From Dipteris shenzhenensis (taxonomy: Eukaryota > Polypodiophyta > Polypodiopsida > Gleicheniales), in NCBI GenBank assembly GCA_047967505.1, contig CM106540.1: a stretch of DNA of 64,000 bases; one strand, given 5' to 3'. A program made the translations under genes and the position numbers. This document shows, in pieces, positions 21,443 through 32,510 of this stretch (positions are counted from its first letter, which is position 1; each line of letters begins with the position of its first letter). The notes under the pieces were generated by a model, which saw only the letters and a list, made by a program, of their open reading frames with translations, searched no databases and was not told the origin of the DNA.

Positions 21443-22932
21443 AACTCAATGAATCTAAGATAATCTAGGGCTTGGTATTAAAAAGAAAAGGAGCCAAAAA
21501 TGGCACACTAAAAAAATCCCTTTTCTAGAAGGACTCTCAAATAACCTTGCAAAAAGAGCTCGTTGAGTCTAAGATAATGCAAGGCTTTTGATGTTGAAAT
21601 GAGAGCAATAGCTCATACAAGAATGGGAGAACATGGTATTTATGTGCATCCTCAATCGTGGGTTAGCCCATAAGAATGTTTAAAAGTTGGAAACCTGGAC
21701 AAAGTGACCTCCATTTCCCAGCCCCTCCCTCCCCACCCCCTCCCTTCCCTATTGCATGCACACTGCACCTTCCCTCAACCCGCACACCCCGGTTGTGTTT
21801 GGTTTCCCACAATAAATCTTAAATAAGGCTATGACTAAGGGTTCCCCACAAGAACTAGAAGATGGAAGAAGGTCCTAAATTCTTCGGGGAGCCAAAAGCA
21901 AGTAATGTTGGCATGTATCAGAGTGCAAGATATGTGTTGTGAAGTGGTAGAATGAGTTTGATTCTCACATTACATGAGAAGAACTATAGAGCTATGCTGC
22001 AAGTGGAAAACCAAACAAATAAATTATGAATAACTCTCTCTCTAAAAGAAGGGATACTAATGCAAGCTAATGTAGACATAGAAAGCTCAAGTAAAGGTTC
22101 CATAACTGCAAATATAGGCATTGCAATTTGTTGGGAAGGAATCAAGATGTCAATGGGTTATAGAGAAACCCTCTAGACATCTCTTGATTGTTTGTAAAGC
22201 TAGGGAAATTTTACCAATCTCTTTCTCTCTCAAAAATCCTTGCTTTCTCTTGTTGTAAAGTTGGAAAACTTTTAACTAATCTCTTTCTTTCTCTCACAAA
22301 TATTTTACCATAGGCCTCAATATGGAGGTTTTGATACCACATTAGAGAAAGGGGGGGGGGGGGGGGACACTTTAAATTCTATACAAATGTACTCTATCCT
22401 ATTTGGTATTAACAAAATGCAAAATAAGTATATATAACTATATATAAGGAGATTAGGGTTAGGAACCTCTTACCACATACTTCCATAAGGATAACTAGGC
22501 CCTATATCGTAGGTCCCATTTATAGATCTCAACAATCCTATTGTAGGGAAAGAGATTTCTTGCATAAGCCCCACTATTTTTAAAACTTAATGAAAAATTT
22601 AGAGGTACACTTGTCAAATAGAAGGCATGTGATTCAATCCCCACAAGTATCGTAAACTCTTGTTTCAACCATCACCCTAGTTTATACAAGTGACTTAAAC
22701 TCTTGGACTTTTTCTAGTAACTCAAAACATTTCTTCTTCAAACAGACGAAGACCTTTCATGTGCATTAATGTACATATCTAACAAATATTTACAAGTGAC
22801 TATCTGTCTATCATATAGCTTGCTATTTGAATGTGCACCCTAGATAGCACATGCATTCAAAGGACCAAAATAAATATCATAAATGCATTAAAAAAACCAA
22901 ATTTGGACTTTCCTTCCTTTGCTTGGATCACT
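21443..22932. repeat. Segmental duplication copy B (uninterrupted)
   Basis: 1.49 kb direct copy of 8867-15150 without copia-1; it therefore shows the pre-insertion site near 22325-22345. It has a longer poly-G run (16 G at 22351-22366) and lacks about 100 bases present in copy A. TTTTGATACCACATTAGAG just before the poly-G resembles a mutated retrotransposon primer-site/LTR junction. The repeated unit may thus itself derive from an old LTR element, which is only an inference. Confidence 0.85.
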
Positions 22933-22935
22933 AGT

Positions 22936-23165
22936 ACCACGTTAAACTTCCCTTTCCTATATGTCAATTTTATATCAAACTCTTGCATTAACTCAGCCCA
23001 TCTAGCTTTTCTACCTTTAAGCTCTAGCTAATTACAAATCCACTTAATGCTCTCTTGATCAAAGATGATCTCAAATTTTGCACCATATAAGTAGTGCCTC
23101 CACCTTTTTAAAGCATAGACTATAGCATATAGTTCCTTCTCATGGGATTCTCATATGCTGAGTAA
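22936..23165 (-). pseudogene. Ty3/gypsy RNase H fragment
   Basis: Minus strand encodes HEKELYAIVYALKRWRHYLY, then GAKFEI and a FDQESIKWI stretch. After one stop it continues [20 protein letters not shown] and YRKGK. This is the gypsy RNase H domain. It begins just where duplication copy B ends and is cut off on both sides. Confidence 0.85.
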
Positions 23166-23353
23166 TTCCATTGGGCACTGTGACATGAAGTTGGGGATAA
23201 TGAAACTTCATGCACCTCTTAGCTTCCTACTCTTCCCAATCTTAATAATAGAGACCCTTGTCACTTGCAAAGAGAGATAAAGAAAAAAAAAAATTCATGT
23301 AAAGGAAACCACAACATATCTTTCTCATTGCTTCCCTTAGAGGAGAATGAATA

Positions 23354-25299
23354 TGGTAACATCCCAAGTGACATTATAGTCCCATATCGGGAGAAGAAAA
23401 GGATCCGCAGAGGCCATTATCTCACCAAGCCGGTCGGTGCTAAAGAGAAGAGTGATGCGTTGTTGGAAGAAGATCTTTTGGCTTAACATGACATGAACTA
23501 ATATATGTCTAGGGGCTTGAAGGGGCGGTTTGTTTGGATGGGTAAATTCCAGGGAAACATGGCACCTCCTTCACAGAAGCCTCTAGAAATGGCTCAAAAT
23601 CATTCTACAAACTGCTAGAAAACACAAAGGTCTACAACTTCCACCAGGAAATTGATATAAAAAATTAAAGTAAATATAGGGATGTGCCTTGAAGGAGCTT
23701 CGTATTGATATAAGTTTCGTTGAAAACAGATAACCAGTTGAAGAGATATGGACAGTTTACTGAAAGGGGGTAAAAACTACCATAGAAATAAATAGTCATA
23801 CACAGAGACTCATAACTTCTTGTCCTAGACCCAATGCAAGAAACTAATTAATGCAAGGGAGACCCTTAAATAGAGCTTTGTGATGATATAAGTTTCATTA
23901 AAAACAAATAATTGATTGAAGAGATATGGATGGGATATGGACAATTTACTGAAAGGGGGTAGAAACTCCCATAGAAATAAATAGTCATACACAGAGACTC
24001 ATAACTTCTTGTCCAAGACCCGATGCAAAAAACTAATTACATGGGAGGGAGACCTTAAAGAGAGCTTCACACTAATATAAGTTTCATTAAAATCGGACCG
24101 CCGAGGAGAAAGTTATATGCCAAATACTGATAGGGTGTCTAACTGCTATATTATTAACTGCCATCTACCCATGCAGATTTTGCCTAAGCAAACTACTCCC
24201 TCAAAGCTTCACAATTATCAACGATCCAATCCCCCTAGAATTTGCCTAAAGAGAGGAAGAAGCTTGCATGGTGGCTCGGGAAATGGATGGACCATGTGTG
24301 CACAGTGAGCAGCCGAAGAAGAACTACTTTAGAGACTTAAATAGAGAGATAAAAGAACATAGGAATGGAGAAAAGGAATGGAGACTCAAGGAAAATGATA
24401 AGAAGTGACTTTCATTGCCATGAGAGTAAGACTTCACTCAAATACACTCAAAATACTACAAACACAAGGAAGAAGAAGAGGTTTCATACATACAAGAGGG
24501 AGCGGAAGCTCCAAGACTACTCATAAAGAGAGGATAAGCTAGAGAGAGATGGACTCAAGAGTCTACATAAGAGAATATCTACAAGAGGGAGAGAAGGCTC
24601 ATGGAAGAGGCTTTAGGATACTAGAGCTACAACAACATGAGGCCTAATGGTGGAAGAGATGATTAACAAGGGAGAGGAGGGCTCCTTTATAGAGATTTTA
24701 TCACCCTCCTTCACCCATTTACAATTGCTGCCTGTAGATTCCTTTCCCCATCAATCACATAAGCATGTATGTCACCATCCATGTCCTTTTTGGCTACTCT
24801 TTCCATGTGTCCCATCAAAAGACGCTCAAGACTCTTAAAATATTGAGAAAGTCAAGAGTCTCCCCAGATGGAGCCCATAGGGACCCTCTCTTTTCCATAT
24901 GTCCACATCCTCCTTATTCCACATAGGAATTCTAGAAGGATTCCTCTTGACTCCAAACTCCTCCACATGCCTTCCACACACTTGGCATGTGATCTCTCTT
25001 ATATTATTGGAACACATGGACATGAGCCCATCTCTTTATATGACTCACTCTTCCTATTTTCTAAAAACCCCATAATATCCCATACACAAATAACTCTCAC
25101 CCCATACCAAGGTATTTATCATTCATACCTATGGTATTTACAATGATCCATTCCACTCATCCTCTCAATCCCATACAAAATCTTAGAAAATAGAAATAAG
25201 TGAGAGCCGCTAGGCTATCACTTGATACTCAAACTCTTATCAAACATAGAAGAAAACAATACCAATGCCAAATAAAAAATATCAATTTTTGGTGTCACA
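23354..25299 (-). repeat. Probable long LTR of a Ty3/gypsy element
   Basis: On the minus strand it runs from TGTGACACC (25299) to GGGATGTTACCA (23354), 1.95 kb. The right boundary is preceded by a purine tract (complement CTTTCCCCCCCTAG, 25301-25314), next to gypsy integrase C-terminal sequence, as expected for a 3' LTR. The left end (GGGACTATAATGTCACTTGGGATGTT on the minus strand, in pieces) resembles plant gypsy LTR ends, and CTATAAAGGAGCC at about 24685-24693 could be its promoter TATA. The partner LTR was not found. The frame at 23265-23486 is a shadow in this LTR. Confidence 0.5.
23690..24120. repeat. Tandem repeat, ~180-base units, about 2.3 copies
   Basis: Units start near 23695, 23873 and 24062 with GAGCTT..GAT/AATATAAGTTTC.TT. 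Long identical stretches between the first two include AAATAGTCATACACAGAGAC and TCATAACTTCTTGTCC. Lies inside the probable LTR. Confidence 0.8.
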
Positions 25300-25349
25300 T
25301 CTTTCCCCCCCTAGTAAATCCTCTCTAATGACAGAGAGGGTCTGCTGGC

Positions 25350-25570
25350 CCTCAAGGTGGTCGAGCATAGAAGAATTTAAGGCGATACTCATTGGTGCGT
25401 CCAGGTATCACCATGCCATCAACATCCTCAAGCTGCTAGGTTTCATTTGTGAACTTCTTTTTGACTCGATATGGTCCCTCCAATTGGCCGATAAACTTTT
25501 TTTCTAAATGCTTGTCCAAACGGCTATCAAATCTCATGACCAAATCCATCAAACATCTTGGTAGCTGAAC
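25350..25570 (-). pseudogene. Ty3/gypsy Pol C-terminal fragment
   Basis: Minus strand reads RFDSRLDKHLEKKFIGQLEG, then PYRVKKKFTNET, a stop, and QLEDVDGMVIPGRTNEYRLK. This is the end of gypsy Pol beyond the integrase core. It directly precedes the purine tract and probable LTR on its left. The reading frame continues unmatched to about 25825. Confidence 0.65.
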
Positions 25571-25869
25571 TACAAACAGAAGAGGATATCTCGACTCAAC
25601 AGATCTCTCAACCACCACCACCAGCTGCAACCCCTTCATCGCGAGCATCCAAGAAGCACACACCAACTCCCACACAGGGGGAGCACAAGGTTGTAAGGTC
25701 ACTAGCACACTCTTCATTGGGGGAAAGCATGCATCTAACATCTTAATGGCTGTGTGATCCACTCTAAGTACATGTATGAGGGGCAAGATTATACCCCCTA
25801 TCACCACAATGCAATCGCATACCAAGCGCTCAAAGATCTAGAGGTATAAGCATCCCTGGTGATGATAGG

Positions 25870-27890
25870 TCTCAAGCCCCGTTGTGGTCGACTGCCATGT
25901 CACCTCAACTTCTGATCATATCATGGCAAAGTCAAAGCAAAACAAGTGTCAGAGGATGCATTGTTTGTTATCTAGAAATATTGATCTAAAGAAAAAGATT
26001 GTTATCGATTTTTTTGCAAGCATTGCAAGCAACATGGTTATTAAAAAAAGTATTGTATTGATCTATTGGAGCTAAAGCTCTATGAGATCTTTCTGACAAT
26101 ATGTGAAGCACAATCATTCTAAAAGGTCAACAAACTATTGGGCAAAATTGTCGAGTATTCAGCTTTGCTTGAGAAGGCAAAATCTTGACATACCAAATTC
26201 CATCAGGATAACTGGAGATCTAATCAACATATCAATGATATCCTAGAGCTACAACAAAGGGTTCAGATATTGCAATCTACGTATTCTCATGAAGAGGACA
26301 ATGATTCCAATTTCAACTCAGATTCTAAAGATGGTAGGTGGTAAGATTTGCAATGATCATTCAGTTAATTCTATCCATAATCAGCAAATTACTCTTTCAG
26401 AACATACCCAAGTCAACATCCATTCCAAACAGTCAGACAACAATCTAATGATAGTCCTAGACTAGAGTCTAACAGTAAGTTGCACCAATTGGACAACAAC
26501 TTAAAGTAGTTAGACAGTGATTTCGAAGAGTGAGATGATAATTCTGACCAGTCTAAAAGCTCAAATATGGATGTATATAGAAAGCCAATCAGTTCTGGGT
26601 TTCTTCATCAAAAAATGGAGCAAGAAGAACTTGGATCAACAAATGATGATATAGAGGATTACTTTCCGACTGAAGATGATCAAAATTCAGAAGTCATATG
26701 CTGAGTGTGCATGCTACGCCTTTGCACCATCTTTTGCCATTAATGTGATGTGGAAGCAAGAGAAAGTCCATCCAAATGCAATCTTTGATGAGCCTAACTA
26801 CAAGAGTCCATATAACAAGCAAGGTTTGGGGTACATCGCTAATCAAATTCAAGTCAATGATTCTAAAGCACTTCAAAGTAATAGAGTGAATGATGTTTCT
26901 TATATCTATGCACCATCTGTGGCTATTGATTATGCAAAGATTGCATCTTTCATGCATGTCGATGAGGATGATCTTGAGGAGTATGCAATCAGCTCATATG
27001 TGAGTAATTTTCCTATTTGGGATGAACCAATGGATCCAATACAACCAAGCTTGAAATGAATCAAAATATTAATGCCAATGATGATGATGCTATTTCAACT
27101 CGCAATGTTTCTGATGTTGATATGCAAGTTGACAAATATGTATATGAGGAAGATGCCATTATTGAGCAGTTCCTATTGTCCATCAAGGATGAGAATGCTA
27201 TGTTGGATGAACAATTTGATCACATGAGTAATGCAAATGATTTGACATCAATCCTACATAGTCAAGCAGTTATTCTAGATTATCAAGCATCTATTTCCAA
27301 TCTTTGGAAATGCATGAAGGTTGAAAATGATGATGAGGATACAAGCAATGATGAAAGGGCTACAAAGATGGTCCATATTCAAAACAATGAATAAGAGAAC
27401 AACAAAGAAAAGAAGTTAGATCCAAATAAGACTAAAGACCAATTTTTGATGATGAAGATAATGAGGTGTTGAAGTTTCTTCTTTCTTTAACCTGATTATT
27501 AATCAGCTTCTAGAGAGTGTTGAGGGCTTGGAGGGTCCATCTGAGTCAACTGAAATGCAACCAATAGTGTTGATAGAAATTCATATTTCAAATGGTAAAA
27601 TGTAAATGAATTCAGCTCAGTTATTGGGTGAAGAAAATGATGAGGACAATGTTCTAGAGGAAACACCCTTTGAGGTGGTTTTACAAACTTTTGGATTATA
27701 TTCAAATCCCCTTGTTGGCAAAGATCCAGTTGTTTGGGAGGACTTGAGTGAAAAAGCACAAACTAAAAATTCATAAACAAATGCAAACAAAGATGATGCT
27801 GATGTTTATGCTGATGATTATGCTGATTTTTATACAATGCAAAGGATGAAAGATGAGGGTAAATGGAAGAGCTTGACCTAGAGCCAAAAG
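25870..27890 (+). pseudogene. Acidic coding-like stretch of unknown family
   Basis: Two overlapping frames, 26676-27059 (127 codons) and 27056-27394 (112 codons), share four bases. A third reading continues to about 27890 with stops. The products are rich in Asp, Glu, Asn and Ser. The first has a YKSPYNKQGLGYIANQI segment, which loosely recalls the Gly-rich linker between protease and RT in some gypsy elements. Codon-like periodicity extends further than either frame, so I read this as a decayed longer protein, probably a retroelement Gag or linker. No catalytic motif is visible. Confidence 0.35.
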
Positions 27891-30800
27891 GCCCAAAATG
27901 GAGTCGAAACAGCCCCGAAGAGTCCCTTGATCACCTCTACTTCATACCAAAAATATGCAGACACTTGGCAAGTGTTCAAGGTCAAAAAACACAGCAAATG
28001 AATGCTTGGGAAAAGGAAAAATAGCAAACAAAAATTCAGCAAACAGTTCTAACATGCTTTAGGCAGTCTAATACAAGTCGGACGCATTTCGAAGGTCGAA
28101 AACAATGGGAAAGATGGATTTTCAGTCTAATAGGTCTAAAGGATGCCAAAACAGTAATTTTTGTGATATTTTATTCAGCAAATAATGATTATACAATTGG
28201 CATAACATGGACAAGTAGTCCGATGACAATCCGACTAGTTTCGGTAGTGCAACTATTGCAAATTCTAGACAGAAATAAGAATTCAACCAAGGGACTAAGG
28301 TTGATTCAAAATTCAAAATTTGGGATGTTTAATTAAGGTCAAATTCAGACTTTTTAGAGAAGCATGAAGGATTTCTTTGAGGACTTTACACCAACTTATG
28401 TTTTAGCTATTGGTCCTTCATCAACATACTTTTATGAGCAGTGCTATGCCTACACCATGTCTAATACATGCTAGTGGAGTCTAGACATACTCATATGTTC
28501 ATGGTTCTATGTTTTCATTCTGTATTAGCATGTATGGATGATGTTATACTTGATGGGTTCCTAGCCTTGGCATGTAGCCATGAAATGGCACAATAGTAAT
28601 CAGTAGAACCTACACAATGGAGGTTAAGAAGGGTTCTTGTCTATGCTTTTTGTTCCAAAAAGAGCTGCCCACTGGAAGTGCCAAGTGTTGAGGGGTATCT
28701 AGGCACCTAGGCACCTAGGTGTTGAGGGGTATCTAGGCACCTAGGCTAAGTAGAGTCATGTGGGAAGTTGGAAGGCCACAAGTCATGCAGAAGTTGGAAG
28801 GTCACAAGTTATATAGATGAGTGGCAGTTACCAAGGACCACTATGGGTAGTTATAACTCCTTTTGGATAATGGTATCTTGAGGTATGGCAGTCAAATTGC
28901 TATTTGACCAAGATTTCAGACCATGTATCCCCCTTTTAGCAAGCTAGATGCTGATTGGATGTTGATCCCATCCACAATTCTCCATGCTCCTGACTATGTA
29001 TTGTTGGGAGAAGAAAGCTTTTGCATCTATCTTTCTCTATTGGAGCTCATAATACAATCCAACTAGCTTATGTTTCTGCACTATCTTGTTGTCTTTGCAT
29101 GGCTTATGCATATTTCTATTCTAGGCAAGTTTAGCCCAAAACATTGTGTATAAAATTTGATGATTCCTTCTTTCCCATTAAATACAGTAGTGTTATGGTA
29201 GATCTGACAACATACCAATTGACACAAGGCATCAAACTGCAACCTCAATGTCTTATCCAACTACCACATCATCTAGTAGATAGCTCAATAGGTCAAGCCA
29301 ATACTACCATGTCACGTTGGGCACATCACCATGTGCCACCTAAGGACATTGTGCTACATAGGCACTTTTTTAAATGCAGCAAATGCACACTCAGTACCAC
29401 ATCACTTGTGCATGACACATCATCATTTTTTACCACTCTTTTGGGACAAGTTTGGAAAAACTTTTAATGGCCATAACTTTGATCCATAAAGAATTTTGCA
29501 GTGCTATGAGAAGCAAAAATGCATAGCCCAAAAAACTACATGGCACGACACCCAAATATGACTTTTGACCTATGCATAGTGCAAATTCATTTAGCCTCAT
29601 CATCAAAACCAATCTTACTCCATTGCAACCTTTTTAAAATAAGCACATAAATGAACAATCTTTTGTGCCGTTTCTCATATGATGTGTAGTTTAGTTGAAC
29701 TAGGACATTGAGCCATTGCGTAACACACCCAGTTACTTCTTAATGAAGTCAGGCTTGTTAGATCTATCATCAATTTTCACATCCATGACCAACCACCTCA
29801 CTTCGAAAGTGGTCATTTTTTACTTAGGATAGTTGCACATATCTTGCACTCCACATGGACAATCCTATAGAAGCATCTTAGATTTCCTAGCCTTTATCAT
29901 AGCTCGTGATTATAAATGCACATGGATTCATCCTTTCCATATTCAATAGCCTTCAATAGTGAAGCATCTCAATTCTCATGGGTTCTTGATGGCAAATGGG
30001 TAAGCCTCTAGTGTAGAGCACTAGATCATCTCCAACATGGAGCTATTCACATCCTATTAACATTCTAGTCATGACTCCAAATGAAATCTATTAGTGGAGA
30101 GTGACACCACCTCAACTTTCATTTCCAATGAATATGTACTAGTACATAATCTTGATTGAGATTTGATAAGTGTTGAATAAAATGAAATGCATCCTACTAT
30201 CCCAAATGAAACCAATTTAAAAGCAACATATTCATCACATGCTTGCATGGTCCAAATTTGTAATTGAGCTCTCTAAGTGAGACCTTCCATATACATCAGT
30301 ATATCCTAACATTTGTATTGATGTACATCCATCACATGATTGCATGGATAAGCCTCCATACATTAATGGATCATGTAGATCTACACATAGGCCCTCACAA
30401 CATGAGGCTCTTTCTACTCCATTAGATTTTTAAGATTTATGCCACTATGCATTGCTTATGAATTCACTTCCATTTCCACTTGTGATCACCACATCAGCCC
30501 TCGGCATCAAGAAATTTAATCATACTTGGATTCAGCTCTCATCACTAATTGTGATCATTAAATTAGTCATGTTCCTCTAGTTCTCATTATTATGCAACTC
30601 CTAGATCGCTTTTTCAATGGGAAGCATGTAGTTTTTTATCCTCCATTGTTTTACAAATCTTACTCCACTTTACCATACCTATGCAGTGTTACCAACTATA
30701 TTGGTTGTGGACACACTTGTCTATGATCAAAGAATTCATTCACAATCGCACCGATTCATTTCACATTTGGATTCTTCTACAAATCAGGTATGTGGATCAC

Positions 30801-31020
30801 ATTGACTTGTGATATTTAGCTTTGTCTCATCTAGCTACATCATGTAGGCATTAACTAATCAACTCATCTCTTTGATCCATGAGGATTAGGGATGGACCTA
30901 GAGAAAGAAATACTAAAATCCTTAGGATACACTTTATGCTGGAGAGAGAAAGAGGATACACTTTGTGTAGGGATGGAAACTTAAAAACATGTATAAATAT
31001 CTCTTAATGCAAAGAAGCTT
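27891..31020. other. Long stretch without recognisable genes
   Basis: Only short unrelated frames. A 32-base tandem repeat (GTGTTGAGGGGTATCTAGGC core) occupies about 28685-28748. The stretch is probably decayed transposon sequence, but I could not identify a family. Confidence 0.45.
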
Positions 31021-31129
31021 CCATTCTTTGGGGTTCAATGTTTAATTAAATTTTGTGTTCATGTGCTTGATCTCCTTGTGTCCATGTTCCCTCAACACTA
31101 CCAATTCTTGATAGCATTCTTTAAACTTG

Positions 31130-31400
31130 CAATCCCCCATCCTCCTCCCTTCTCCTCCCTCCTCCTCACCCTTATTCACCTCCTCCCTTATCCTCCTCCT
31201 CACCCTTGTTCTCCTCATGCTTCTCCCCCTCCTCACCCTTGTTCACCTCCTCCCTTCTCCTCCTTCTCCTCCCTACTTCTCACTGTTGTCTCACCCTTGT
31301 TCACACCTTCTTCTCCTTTTTTCATCATCTCCTCCTCCTCCTCCTTCCTTCTCCCTCCTCCCCCCCTCCTCCTCACCCTTGTTCACCCCTCCTCAATGTT
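31130..31400. repeat. Polypyrimidine minisatellite (TCCTCCTCACCCTTGTTCACC)
   Basis: Imperfect units of CTCCTC with recurring CACCCTTGTTC blocks, almost free of purines on the plus strand. It produces Pro/Ser/Leu-rich frames in all three plus-strand phases, none of them credible proteins. Confidence 0.85.
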
Positions 31401-31449
31401 GAAAACCATGAATCCATGAAGGAGACTAGATCTCTACTCCACTACCCTC

Positions 31450-32112
31450 CAACTCTCTAGTATAGCATGTGGAAAGTTGTTAAGGGAACCGAGCCCAAGC
31501 TTGAAGGAAATGTAAATTCAGCTATAGTGATTACATGGCATGAAAAAATGATTGATCTCTTATGATTATTGGTCTCGATCTTGTAAAACGATTACATTCA
31601 TCACGTTGACCTTGACCTTGACAATACAACTCAAGAGGTATGGGAAATCCTAAATGATCTGTTTGGAGAAGATCCTCTTTCTCAAACAACAATTTCATAA
31701 GATGTCCATTAAGGATTCCTTCATGAAGGACCATATGAATGCTTTAGGTATCCTTGTACAATTCACTACCTTAAATTCCCCACCTAACAAAGATGATAAG
31801 AAACTTGTGCTTCTTAATAGTCTTGAAAATCATGGTAATTACATAGAGGGATTCCTCCTTGAAGGACCATTTGAATGCTTCAGGTATTCTTGTATGACAA
31901 CTCCCTACCTTAAATTCCCCACCTAACGAAGATGATAAGAAACTTGTGCTTCTTAATAGTCTTGAAAATCATGGTAATTACATAGAGGGATTCCTCCTTG
32001 AAGGACCATTTGAATGCTTCAGATATCCTTGTACGACAACTCACTACCTTAAATTCCCCACCTAACGAAGATGATAAGAAAGTTGTGCTTCTTAATAGTC
32101 TTGAAAATTTGA
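31450..32112 (+). pseudogene. Ty1/copia gag (UBN2) fragment with internal triplication
   Basis: Plus strand shows KLEGNVNSAIVITWHEKM, then TTQEVWEILNDLF and KMSIKDSFMKDHMNALGILV, followed by KLVLLNSLEN, in two frames. These match the copia gag UBN2 pattern. From 31713 the sequence is a tandem array of three ~138-base units, starting at 31713, 31849 and 31988. Each carries a ..GGATTCCTCCTTGAAGGACC start and the ACCTTAAATTCCCCACCTAA and CTTCTTAATAGTCTTGAAAA runs. It ends abruptly against a gypsy fragment on the other strand. Confidence 0.7.
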
Positions 32113-32510
32113 TCAATATGCATGCAAGACAAATGGGAGGATTTTGTCCCAGTATTGATGTAGAGTATCGACAATATATTTTTTATAGCTTTGCTTGAGT
32201 CGTTCAATGAGCTCATTTGTCTAAGGATGATAGGGACTCATCAGATTCACACGTATATTGAGTGTTCTTGTGAGATGATATGTATGATTTTAGATTTTTT
32301 TGGTGCTTGACCTGTTATTTTGAGGCAACCATGACATGGAATGATGTTGTGGAGTAAAAAAGACACGATCGAGTTTGTGGAAGTGTGTGGGACACCTTTG
32401 CTTGCTTCATTTGGTAAGGTACCTAAGAAGACAATTACGTACTTGTTACCACTAGTTGACTGAGGGATCAATTCCCATGTAGCCAATGGGAATGGTTAAG
32501 TTATGAAAAT
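32113..32510 (-). pseudogene. Ty3/gypsy integrase fragment
   Basis: Minus strand: SGNKYVIVFLGTLPNEASKG, then IIPCHGCLKI, a shift, then LMSPYHP with a stop, TNELIERLKQSYKKY and QYWDKILPFVLHAY. This corresponds to the gypsy integrase core through the YHPQTNG..ER..Q motif that carries the catalytic Glu. Multiple stops and one frameshift. Frames further right (32452-32974) may be an upstream extension but lack clear motifs. Confidence 0.7.

Noticed and set aside
23690-24120. Regular repeats considered as a CRISPR-like array
   Set aside because: Units are ~180 bases and contiguous without spacers, in plant nuclear DNA; an ordinary tandem repeat.
31063-31460. Pro/Ser/Leu-rich frames in three plus-strand phases
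   Set aside because: Produced by the CTCCTC/CACCCTTGTTC polypyrimidine repeat.
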